DNA from: Euzebya sp.
GTDB lineage: Bacteria > Actinomycetota > Nitriliruptoria > Euzebyales > Euzebyaceae
Direction of reading: 5' to 3'
Length of the DNA: 64,000 bases
NCBI RefSeq assembly: GCF_964222135.1
Contig: NZ_CAXQBR010000109.1
Span: forward strand, 1 to 64,000
The notes under the pieces are model-generated. The model made no database searches. It saw only the letters and a list, made by a program, of their open reading frames with translations, and was not told the DNA's origin. The translations under genes and the position numbers were made by a program. The first letter of the stretch is position 1, and each line of letters opens with the position of its first letter. This document shows positions 7,126-13,923 of this stretch, piece by piece.

Positions 7126-8667
7126 TCAGACCGACGTGGGTACTGGATCCGAAGTCGCTCCCGCCCACTCGATCTGGACGTCGGTCGGGTCGAACCCAGG
7201 TCCCTGGCGGGTCGGCATCAGGGAGACGGAGAGTCCCAGCACCTCCAGCACCCGCCGACGCCCGCGCACGTCGAGACGGGCCCACGCCGCTTCCACGTCC
7301 GCACTGCCCAGGAGGTCGCGCAGGGGCTTGGGATCCGGAGTGGCGTAGGTGCGCAGCGCCTTGCGCTCGGCGGTCTCCATCTGCGGGCGAAGCCGCATGG
7401 AGATCTCGCGGAGCTGCTGCCGGTCGATGATCCCCTCGGCGTAGTCCACTGCCGCGGCGTCGAGTCGCCTTCTGAGGTCCTCGGCGATCCGCCGGTGGTC
7501 CTCTGCGCCCGTTCGCCGCCGGGTGGCCGTCAGGTCGGGGAGCTCGGCGTCGGGCGCCCTGAGGCGGGCGATCACGACCTGGCCGACGAGGTCGTCGACC
7601 GAGGGTTCGTCGCGGCTGGTGCAGCCCTTCGCTTCACAGGTGTAGAGCGTCCGATCGACGGTCTTGCCGGTCCGCTTGCGGTGGTAGCGCCAGGACTTGA
7701 CCCGCAGATCCGCACCGCACACCCCGCAACGGCCGATCCCGTAGGTCAGCAGGTGAGCCCGCCGGTTGCTGGCGACCGTGGTCCGGCGCGTGTTGCTCGT
7801 CAGGAGCGCGACCACCTCGCGATGCTGCTCCTCGTCGATGATCGCGGGCCAGGCGGCGTCCCCGATGACGCACGCCTCGGTGCACGGGCCGCTGTGCCGC
7901 GGAGCGCGGCGACCGTGCCGGTCCCGCTTGAGCCCGTGGTGGACGCGCTTGGCGACGTTCGCAGGACGCAACGCGAGCTTGCGCACCGTACCCGCACGCC
8001 ACCGCACCCCCTCACGCCCAGACGGCACGAGGATGCCGCGACGGTTGAAGTCCTCGGCGATGCCCTTCATCGAGTCTCCGCCGATGATCCGATCGACCAG
8101 ATCGCGGACGACGTCGGCCTGGTCGGGATCTTCGACGTCCCGGAACGACACCTGCCGGCCCTCGCCGTCGAGGATGGGCTCACGCCGCCAGCCGTAGAGC
8201 ACCGGTCCTGACGCGCGCCCTTCCTGCGCGCGTTGCAGGGCGGCCCTGGCGACGCGCTCCCCCTTGATGGCGGACTCCGCGGTGTCGAACTCGCCCAGGA
8301 TGCCCGCGACCATCCGGCCCGAGGCGCTCGCCAGTTCGAGCTCAGGACCGGACACCGCCGCGACGGAGATCCGCCGATCCGCGAGCAGGTCCATCGCCTC
8401 GGCCCGCTCCCGCCGGGACCGCCACAGCCGGGACGTCATGTAGACCACGATCCGGTCGAACTCGCCGGCAGCCGCCGACTCCATCAGGGCGGTGTACCCG
8501 GCCCTGGTCGCGCCGGAGTAGGCGCTGACGTCGTTGTCCGTCCACTCCCCCACCACCTGCCAGCCGCGCGCGTCGGCCAGGGCACGGGCGTCCTCGAGTT
8601 GGCGCTGGACGCCCTTCTCGGTGCCGTGCTCGTCCTGGGAGATGCGGGCGTACAGCGCCGCCCTCAT
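7126..8667 (-). CDS. Large serine recombinase / integrase
   Basis: 513 residues from the ATG at 8667 (MRAALYARIS); the longer frame adds an unlikely 22-residue extension. The N-terminal resolvase domain has the YARIS nucleophile motif (Ser10) and the conserved arginine region (RLWRSRRERAEA). It is followed by a recombinase domain (about 170-270, PF07508-like), a zinc ribbon (CGVCG at about 305, a second CxxxxxC around YTCEAKGC) and a long helical C-terminus. Such enzymes integrate and excise phages and conjugative elements. The 5' end lies about 60 bp from a broken MBL-fold gene, where an integrase gene next to its attachment site would be expected; the stop codon falls in the end of the toxin-antitoxin repeat. 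No excisionase is recognised. Confidence 0.88.
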   Translation of the reverse strand: MRAALYARISQDEHGTEKGVQRQLEDARALADARGWQVVGEWTDNDVSAYSGATRAGYTALMESAAAGEFDRIVVYMTSRLWRSRRERAEAMDLLADRRISVAAVSGPELELASASGRMVAGILGEFDTAESAIKGERVARAALQRAQEGRASGPVLYGWRREPILDGEGRQVSFRDVEDPDQADVVRDLVDRIIGGDSMKGIAEDFNRRGILVPSGREGVRWRAGTVRKLALRPANVAKRVHHGLKRDRHGRRAPRHSGPCTEACVIGDAAWPAIIDEEQHREVVALLTSNTRRTTVASNRRAHLLTYGIGRCGVCGADLRVKSWRYHRKRTGKTVDRTLYTCEAKGCTSRDEPSVDDLVGQVVIARLRAPDAELPDLTATRRRTGAEDHRRIAEDLRRRLDAAAVDYAEGIIDRQQLREISMRLRPQMETAERKALRTYATPDPKPLRDLLGSADVEAAWARLDVRGRRRVLEVLGLSVSLMPTRQGPGFDPTDVQIEWAGATSDPVPTSV

Positions 8668-8729
8668 GGCCGGATCCGCCCCGTTCGCATGGCGGGAGCA
8701 TATCACTTCTGGGGAGGGAATTTCCCCCC

Positions 8730-8918
8730 GCATTCCCGGGTGGGCCCGGGAACACCTTCGGGAACGCCAATGCGTTCGCCACGATCATGAACACCCTCGA
8801 CCAGCGCATCTTCGGCGTGCTGGACGACGAGACGTGGGTGTACCCAGGCCACGGGGACGACACGACGCTCGGCACCGAGCGACCCCACCTCGAGGAGTGG
8901 CGCGAGCGCGGCTGGTGA
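8730..8918 (+). pseudogene. 3' remnant of an MBL-fold hydrolase gene
   Basis: In frame from about 8730 to the stop at 8916-8918 the sequence reads AFPGGPGNTFGNANAF, then TWVYPGHGDDTTLG and ERPHLEEWRERGW. This is the C-terminal signature of a glyoxalase II-like metallo-beta-lactamase fold family (YPGHG..TTLG.E.PHL..W). The zinc-binding N-terminal half is absent and no start is available, so the gene is truncated. The break at about 8720-8735 lies 50-65 bp upstream of the serine recombinase start. The missing N-terminal half was not found anywhere to the left in this window. Confidence 0.75.
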
Positions 8919-9496
8919 GGCTGTGCCGCCGGTGGTTGGGAGGCCCCGGTAGGCCCGACGGCCGTTGAACCCCGCAGATGTGCACTTGCGCCACGCACCG
9001 GGCCGAAGTACATCCAGCCGGGGACGGGCCCCGTTCCGCCCCACAGGTCGACACGACTGGTCCTGGGCCGAGGTCGCGCTGTCGAGCTGCGGGACCGCGA
9101 CTGGTGACGGATCTTGCGGACCGCGACGGCGTTGAACGTCGTCCACCGCGACGGGACGGTCATGCCCGTCGCCGCAGCCGGCCACCCCGACGAGCTGAAG
9201 GCGGCCCGGAAGGCACTCGTCATGCGGGCTCGTGCAGCGGGCGTCCCGCTGGTCGACCGACGCGCGGCGGGCTGACACAGGGCCGCCGGTCCGTAGGCCC
9301 CAGGCGTCGGAGGCACCGTCGATCAGGAGGGCCTCGTGACCACGCTGGAGGTCGTGGCTGATGAACGAGCTCCAGGGGCACGGAGGTGCACGCGAGCGTC
9401 TCGGCCACGAGCAGCCAGATCCGACGACGAGCGCCATCCTGTCGGGTGGCGTCTGGGCGGTGCGCAGGCTCTGGCGAGCCTAGGCTGCACAGTCGG
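8919..9496. other. Gene-poor stretch with possible coding remnants
   Basis: No intact gene is supported. One plus-strand frame ending with a stop near 9270 reads like a protein C-terminus (TALNVVHRDGTVMPVAAAG, then HPDELKAARKALVMRARAAG), but no start or family is recognised. Frames on both strands are long only because GC is high. The stretch lies between the broken MBL gene and the second toxin-antitoxin copy and looks like decayed accessory DNA. Confidence 0.45.
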
Positions 9497-9780
9497 ATGG
9501 GCGGGATCGAGGCATTCATCGCGAGGGCGTACCCGCCACGCGCGCCGCAGAACTCGGTCGGTCCGCTCGCGTTGATGGCGTGGGGAGTGGTGGTGCTCGC
9601 GCTGGTGGCTGTCGCGGTCGCCTCGTGGCGAGTCCACACAGATCGAGACAGGCTCCGCGTCCTCGAGAACCTGCGCAGACAGCACCCGGCTGGGGTCGTC
9701 GGACCGCCTACGCCGCTCTCGCCCATGCCGCCGTTCTCGGCTTCTACCTCTTCCTGAGAGAGCTCGGGACGGCGTCCTGA
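9497..9780 (+). pseudogene. Possible frameshifted small membrane protein
   Basis: From the ATG at 9497 one frame gives a membrane segment (LALMAWGVVVLALVAVAVAS) followed by a basic stretch (WRVHTDRDRLRVLENLRRQ). A second hydrophobic segment ending in a stop (TAYAALAHAAVLGFYLFLRE) continues in a different frame to 9780. Joined by one frameshift near 9680-9700 they would make a two-helix membrane protein of about 90 residues. Either this is a broken gene, a sequence error, or two chance hydrophobic frames; no family is recognised and there is no strong ribosome site. Confidence 0.3.
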
Positions 9781-9917
9781 TCGATGCAGGCCCGGACGAT
9801 CGGCCATGACCGACCGTCGAACCCGCTAGGCCACCCGCGTCCCCGTGTGAGATGTGATGCCCGCACCCTATCGGGGCGGACTCACCTGGCTCCCGGGTCG
9901 GATCCAGCCCATGCCGT

Positions 9918-10268
9918 TCAGAGCCAGTGGACCCGATCCCGGCGGTGGTCGTCGGGAAGGTCGAGCAGCGGGCGCAGCGCGTCGGTGAACCGTCCGGTCG
10001 TGTCGGCCGTCCGCGGCCATCGCGCGTCGTCGGTGAAGATCAGCCCGGCGTGCGATCGACCCTCCGCGGCCCACCGCTGGGCGATGACGACGACGTCCCT
10101 GACGTTGTTCGTCATCAGCACCCGTCCCTCGGCGGTGCAGTGATCGAGGAGCGCCTCGTCGGTGACGGTGTGCCAGCCGCGCTGGTGTGCCGTGACCACG
10201 TCGACGCCGTCCTCGACGAGCCGGTCGGCCAGCGCGCCGGGGAAGTGGTGGTCGAGGCAGAGCCTCAC
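9918..10268 (-). CDS. DUF5615 PIN-like toxin, copy 2
   Basis: 116 residues from the GTG at 10268, overlapping the antitoxin stop as GTGA. It keeps the family positions seen in copy 1: LCLDHHFP, DEALLDHC and MTNNVRDV (Val where copy 1 has Phe). Differences include PGALADRL for PVMLATRL and a few changes near the C-terminus (DDHRRDRVHWL). The reading frame is intact, so both copies may be functional. Presumed PIN-like nuclease toxin, neutralised by the adjacent DUF433 protein. Confidence 0.8.
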   Translation of the reverse strand: MRLCLDHHFPGALADRLVEDGVDVVTAHQRGWHTVTDEALLDHCTAEGRVLMTNNVRDVVVIAQRWAAEGRSHAGLIFTDDARWPRTADTTGRFTDALRPLLDLPDDHRRDRVHWL

Positions 10269-10690
10269 GCCAGCAGCTGACGCTGGTGCTCCCAACGACG
10301 GCGCTGCCGCTCCGCGAACGCCGTCGCCTCCTCCATGGCCTGGTCGATCTCCTCGCTGAAGTCGCTGTAGTAGGCGACCGCGGCCTCAACCAGCGGGACG
10401 GCGATGTCGAAGTACCCCGCGGTCTGCGCCAGGTCGCCGTGGTGTCCGCGGGCGGTGTGGATCACGTCGCGGACCTTCAGGCGGGTCCCGATCAGATGCG
10501 GTTCACGATCACCAGACGAACCGGTGCGGAACTGGATCAGCGGGTGCTCGAGCGCGCGCAGCCCCTCCAAGAGCAGACGGTCAGCGAGCGCGTTGGCCGA
10601 CTCCTGCGTCCTTCCGGCCTCGGCTTCGAGCCGGTCGGCGGTCTCCTGCCGAAGGCGCAACGTCCGCTGGACGGGCTTCTGATCAGACAT
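10265..10690 (-). CDS. DUF433 antitoxin, copy 2
   Basis: 141 residues, same layout as copy 1: ribbon-helix-helix-like start (RTLRLRQETADRLEAEAG), then a DUF433 domain. Intact and coupled to the toxin by a four-base overlap. The main divergence from copy 1 is around residues 26-30 and 56-66, which could affect pairing specificity. It remains to be seen whether this antitoxin can cross-neutralise the other toxin. The WYL-regulator gene ends about 230 bp further on, with an unusual symmetric repeat array between. Confidence 0.8.
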   Translation of the reverse strand: MSDQKPVQRTLRLRQETADRLEAEAGRTQESANALADRLLLEGLRALEHPLIQFRTGSSGDREPHLIGTRLKVRDVIHTARGHHGDLAQTAGYFDIAVPLVEAAVAYYSDFSEEIDQAMEEATAFAERQRRRWEHQRQLLA

Positions 10691-10697
10691 GAACCAC

Positions 10698-10703
10698 AGT
10701 GTA
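10698..10703 (-). promoter_or_regulatory. Candidate -10 box of toxin-antitoxin copy 2
   Basis: Minus-strand TACACT seven bases before the antitoxin ATG, conserved with copy 1 and placed for a leaderless transcript. Confidence 0.45.
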
Positions 10704-10757
10704 GGCGCATGCAGTCATCACACCGATGCGGGGAATCCGACCGATCTTCACGGCCAA

Positions 10758-10858
10758 CTGCACGGTGTCGGGTGGTGGGGATCGACCGGCTGCACGGCAC
10801 CCCGGACCCTCCGGGACGACGTGCAGTCACCCGCCGCGGCGAACGGGGCGACGTGCAG
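10758..10858. repeat. Symmetric four-site array (CTGCACG/CGTGCAG)
   Basis: CTGCACG occurs at 10758-10764 and 10790-10796, and its inverse CGTGCAG at 10820-10826 and 10852-10858. Steps are 32, 30 and 32 bases. A central hairpin CCCGGA-CCC-TCCGGG (10801-10815) has the same dyad centre, 10808, as both outer pairs. The array begins 38 bases beyond the end of the repeated toxin-antitoxin block and ends 63 bases before the stop of the WYL gene. The geometry suggests a binding site for a multimeric protein (regulator or recombinase); no protein can be assigned. Confidence 0.6.
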
Positions 10859-10921
10859 TCCTGGCGACGACCTCTCGCCCTGCCAAGACCGGATCGAGGA
10901 CCGCCTGGGAACGCCGGGTCG

Positions 10922-11890
10922 TCACGTCGTCGGGGCGGACAGGTTGGCCGCGAGCGCCCGCACCTCGGCGGCGAGCCCGTCGGGGTCGAGGACGGTGACC
11001 GGGGCCACCAGGGCGGCGCGGACGACCGAGACCGCGAGCCAGTCGCGGTCCTCCGCGCGGAGCTGGACGGTGCACGAGTCCGGCCCCTCCTCGATCACGG
11101 TGTGCTCGACCCAGCCGAGCACGCCCGCGAGCGCGGCGGCCGGGGCGGCCACCACGACCGTCGCCTCGTGCGGTCGGGGCACCTGGCCCAGCGACCTCGC
11201 GACGTACGCCGCCGCATCGCCGCCTGGGATGGCGCGGGGTGAGAAGTGCGTGCCGGCCGGCTCGACCCCGCCCATCCGGTCCAACCGGAACGTGCGCCAG
11301 TCGCCGCGGCGGCGGTCCCACGCCACCAGGTACCAGCGGCGGCCGACGGTGACGAGCTGGTGGGGCTGGACGACCCGGAGACCCCCCTCCCCGTCACGCC
11401 GCCGGTAGTCGAACTGCACGTCCTCGCGGTCACGGCAGGCCGCGGCCAGCACGCTGAGCGCATCGGGGTCCACGACGTCGCCCTCTGCCGCCCACCGCAC
11501 CGACGTGACGGTCGAGTGCACCGCCGACACGCGACGGCGCAGGCGGTGGGGCAGGAGCTGCTCGATCTTGGCGAGGGCGCGCAGCGACGTCTCCTCCATG
11601 CCGCCGATGGCCGCCTCGGCGGCGTACCGCAGCCCGAGGGCCACCGCGACCGCCTCGTCGTCGTCGACGAGCAGGGGCGGCACATGCGACCCCGCGGCGA
11701 GCCGGTAGCCGCCGTGGCGCCCCGACGTGGCGTCGACCGCGTAGCCGAGGGCGCGCAGCCGATCGACGTCGCGGCGCACCGTCCGCTCCGTCACCTCGAG
11801 GCGTCCGGCGAGCTCGGCGCCGCCCCACCACCGGCGGGTCTGGAGGAGGGAGAGCAGCTGCAGCGCCCGACCGGTCGGATCCTTCGGCAT
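10922..11890 (-). CDS. DeoR/WYL-type transcriptional regulator
   Basis: 322 residues. An N-terminal winged helix (HTH_11/DeoR-like: RALQLLSLLQTRRWWGGAEL, then TERTVRRDVDRLRALGY) is followed by the WYL domain at about 145-215 (GRRWYLVAWDRRRGDWRTFR contains the WYL motif) and a C-terminal WCX-type extension. This is the standard layout of WYL regulators, which sense a ligand, often nucleotide-like, through the WYL domain. It is divergent from the epoxide-hydrolase-like gene at 11999 and probably controls it and itself from the 108-bp shared region, where three GATCC repeats occur. Start ATG at 11890; no competing start with better support. Confidence 0.85.
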   Translation of the reverse strand: MPKDPTGRALQLLSLLQTRRWWGGAELAGRLEVTERTVRRDVDRLRALGYAVDATSGRHGGYRLAAGSHVPPLLVDDDEAVAVALGLRYAAEAAIGGMEETSLRALAKIEQLLPHRLRRRVSAVHSTVTSVRWAAEGDVVDPDALSVLAAACRDREDVQFDYRRRDGEGGLRVVQPHQLVTVGRRWYLVAWDRRRGDWRTFRLDRMGGVEPAGTHFSPRAIPGGDAAAYVARSLGQVPRPHEATVVVAAPAAALAGVLGWVEHTVIEEGPDSCTVQLRAEDRDWLAVSVVRAALVAPVTVLDPDGLAAEVRALAANLSAPTT

Positions 11891-11895
11891 CGCCG

Positions 11896-11925
11896 GATCC
11901 TGCCACCGATCCAGGACCGATCCTG
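11896..11925. promoter_or_regulatory. Candidate WYL operator: three GATCCWG repeats
   Basis: GATCCTG, GATCCAG and GATCCTG start at 11896, 11908 and 11919, one helical turn apart (12 and 11 bases), in the shared control region of the divergent WYL regulator and epoxide-hydrolase genes. Such phased direct repeats are a reasonable operator, and the position would give autoregulation. Confidence 0.45.
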
Positions 11926-11939
11926 TCCGCGATGCCCCC

Positions 11940-11945
11940 TACGGT
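11940..11945 (+). promoter_or_regulatory. Candidate -10 box of the epoxide-hydrolase gene
   Basis: TACGGT within CCCCTACGGTGC, 53 bases before the GTG at 11999. The same extended string occurs before the AAA+ gene at 27849, supporting it as a promoter element. No clear -35 consensus. Confidence 0.4.
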
Positions 11946-11998
11946 GCCCGCAGCCGGCCGGGAGCCCCCGATCGGCACGACCCGAGAGGAGCCACGAA

Positions 11999-12937
11999 GT
12001 GCCCCATCCAACCACCTTCCCCGAGCCCACCACCGTCGCGGTCAACGGCGTGGAGCTTGAGGTCTTCGACGCCGGGCGGGAGCACGCCGGCAACCCCATC
12101 GTGCTCTGCCACGGCTGGCCGGAGCACGCCTTCTCGTGGCGCCACCAGGTGCCCGCCCTGGTCGCGGCGGGCCACCACGTCATCATCCCGAACCAGCGCG
12201 GCTACGGCGGGTCGTCCCGACCCGACGACGTGGAGTCCTACGACATCGCGCACCTGACGGGCGACCTCGTCGCGCTCCTCGACCACCACGGGTACGAGGA
12301 CGCCACCTTCGTCGGCCACGACTGGGGCGCGATGGTCGTCTGGGGGCTGGCGCTGCTGCACCCGGACCGCGTGAACCGGGTGATCAACCTGAGCCTGCCC
12401 TACCAGCCGCGGGGTGATCGGCCGTGGATCGAGGTCATGGAGGCCGCGCTCGGCGAGGACTTCTACTTCGTCCACTTCAACCGCCGGCCCGGCGTCGCGG
12501 ACGCCCTGTTCGAACACAACACCCACCGGTTCCTCCGCAACCTCTACCGGAAGGACCTGCCGCCCGCGGCCCCGCCCCAGGCCTTGCTCGACCTGCCGCT
12601 GGTGGACACGCCACGAGGGACGCCCCTGATGAGCGATCGCGAGCTGGCCGTCTTCGTCGACGCCTTCGAGTCGTCCGGGTTCACGCCCAGCCTGAACTGG
12701 TACCGGAACCTCGACCGGAACTGGCACCTGCTGGCGGACGTGGACCCGATCGTCCGCCAGCCCACCCTCATGATCTACGGGGAACGGGACACGGTTGCCA
12801 GAGCAGAGGACCTCACTGCCTGGGTGCCCGACGCCGACGTCATGAGCCTGGACTGCGGCCACTGGATCCAGCAGGAGGAGCCGGAGGCGACGACCGCCGC
12901 GATCCTGGGGTGGCTGGAGCGGCGCGGTACGGCCTGA
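11999..12937 (+). CDS. Alpha/beta hydrolase, epoxide hydrolase type
   Basis: 312 residues from the GTG at 11999, preceded by GAGAGGAG. Alpha/beta-hydrolase fold with the epoxide hydrolase signature: the oxyanion loop HGWPEHAFSWRHQ at about 38-50, the nucleophile motif GHDWGAM with Asp (not Ser) at the elbow, and the catalytic His in CGHWIQQEEPE near the C-terminus. The length and cap region (EDFYFVHFN, NTHRFLRNLYRKDLPP) fit soluble bacterial epoxide hydrolases; some relatives are dehalogenases, which also use Asp. It would open an epoxide through an ester intermediate in the cytoplasm. Substrate unknown. Divergent from the WYL regulator, which probably controls it. Confidence 0.85.
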   Translation: MPHPTTFPEPTTVAVNGVELEVFDAGREHAGNPIVLCHGWPEHAFSWRHQVPALVAAGHHVIIPNQRGYGGSSRPDDVESYDIAHLTGDLVALLDHHGYEDATFVGHDWGAMVVWGLALLHPDRVNRVINLSLPYQPRGDRPWIEVMEAALGEDFYFVHFNRRPGVADALFEHNTHRFLRNLYRKDLPPAAPPQALLDLPLVDTPRGTPLMSDRELAVFVDAFESSGFTPSLNWYRNLDRNWHLLADVDPIVRQPTLMIYGERDTVARAEDLTAWVPDADVMSLDCGHWIQQEEPEATTAAILGWLERRGTA

Positions 12938-12962
12938 TCACGGGTGCCGTCGCCCCATCGAC

Positions 12963-13006
12963 TTCCGAGGGTTCTCTGAGGATCGGCGGCGGTGCGTCTG
13001 AGGTCG
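12963..13006 (+). promoter_or_regulatory. Candidate OmpR-type operator of the YceI-kinase-regulator operon
   Basis: Direct repeats GAGGGTT (12967), GAGGATC (12978) and GAGGTCG (13000) are spaced 11 and 22 bases, the phasing used by OmpR/PhoB-family regulators. The first two lie in a 24-bp block (12963-12986) that recurs with four mismatches at 16124-16147, upstream of the dioxygenase gene. The local regulator at 15413 is of this family, so autoregulation is likely. Confidence 0.55.
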
Positions 13007-13072
13007 CGAGCGGAGCATGCGTGCCATCCCACCGGCGCGCCACGCGCCACCGCCCCCGGAGAGGACCCCGCC

Positions 13073-13861
13073 ATGCCCACCGCGACCCCCACCCGCCCCA
13101 CACCCACCGCCGACCCGCACCCGGACCGCCCACGCCGATCGATCGCCAGGCTCCTCGTCGCCGTCGCCGTGGTCTTGACCCTCCTGGCCAGCGGCATCGC
13201 CTGGTACCTGTTCCGTCCCGCGCCCGATGCAGTCGACATCCAGGCGGCCGTCGACGGTACCACCGAGACGTCCGGCGACACTGCGGCCGCCACCGCGTCG
13301 GCCGACGTCAGCGGCACCTGGGCGGTGGACACGACTGTCGCCACGTTCTCGGTCACCGACACCACCGGGACCTTCGTCGGGTTCCGGGTCGCCGAGGAGC
13401 TCGCCAACCTCGGGGCGGTGGAGGCCGTGGGCCGCACCCCGGAGGTGACCGGCACCGTCACCCTCGACGGGACCACGCTGACCGCCGGGGAGATCACCGC
13501 CGACCTCACGGCGATGGTCAGCGACGAGTCCCGCCGCGAGGACGCCATCCAGGAGGCGCTGGGGACCAGCACCTCCCCCACCGCGACGTTCACCGTCACC
13601 GAAGCCGTCGACCTGGGCTCGGACCTGTCCGACGGCCAGGTCGTCGACGTGACCGTGCCCGGCACCCTCACCGTCAACGGCGTCTCCCGAACCGTCGACG
13701 TCACCATGCAGGTCGTGCGCTCGGGCGAGACGGTGGTGGTCACCGGCACGACCCCGGTCACCTTCGCCGACTTCGACGTCGCGACCCCCACCTCACCCAT
13801 CGTGGTCTCCCTCGACGACGCCGGGACGATCGAGTTCCAGCTCTACCTCACCAGGGCCTGA
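13073..13861 (+). CDS. Membrane-anchored YceI-domain protein
   Basis: 262 residues from the ATG at 13073. A Pro/Thr-rich cytoplasmic tail of about 24 residues is followed by one membrane helix (about 25-48, LLVAVAVVLTLLASGIAWYL) and an extracytoplasmic YceI-like domain (PF04264): SGTWAVDTTVATFSV, FVGFRVAEEL, GTLTVNGVSRTVDV and FADFDV are typical positions. YceI proteins are lipocalin-like and bind long hydrophobic molecules such as polyisoprenoids. It is the first gene of a probable operon with the histidine kinase and regulator that follow, so it may bind or signal the same lipophilic stimulus (inference). Confidence 0.85.
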   Translation: MPTATPTRPTPTADPHPDRPRRSIARLLVAVAVVLTLLASGIAWYLFRPAPDAVDIQAAVDGTTETSGDTAAATASADVSGTWAVDTTVATFSVTDTTGTFVGFRVAEELANLGAVEAVGRTPEVTGTVTLDGTTLTAGEITADLTAMVSDESRREDAIQEALGTSTSPTATFTVTEAVDLGSDLSDGQVVDVTVPGTLTVNGVSRTVDVTMQVVRSGETVVVTGTTPVTFADFDVATPTSPIVVSLDDAGTIEFQLYLTRA

Positions 13862-13923
13862 TCACCGCGCCGGCTGGGCCACCCGGGGTCCGGCCGGCGC
13901 TCGACGGCCATGATGGAGCCACC

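Larger units (their letters stand above)
6306..7128. repeat. Direct repeat copy 1 containing a toxin-antitoxin module
   Basis: About 820 bp that recurs in the same orientation at about 9897-10720. The right-hand end is sharp: 28 bases (7101-7128) are identical to 10693-10720 and similarity stops there; the left end near 6306 is fuzzier. Scattered substitutions separate the copies, so this is a real duplication and not an assembly echo. The last three bases (7126-7128) are also the stop codon of the serine recombinase. Confidence 0.8.
9897..10720. repeat. Direct repeat copy 2 containing a toxin-antitoxin module
   Basis: Second copy of the approximately 820-bp unit at 6306-7128, same orientation, about 3.6 kb apart. 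It ends exactly at 10720, where the shared 28-base segment stops. The serine recombinase and the broken MBL gene lie between the copies. Confidence 0.8.

Noticed and set aside
6306-10720. Toxin-antitoxin duplication as an assembly artefact
   Set aside because: The copies differ by scattered substitutions along their length and have different flanks, so they are real paralogues.
12424-13923. Upstream extension of the histidine kinase frame through the epoxide-hydrolase and YceI genes
   Set aside because: It is a chance open frame; the kinase begins at the GTG at 13924 with its first membrane helix, and the extension is Arg/Pro-rich low-complexity sequence.
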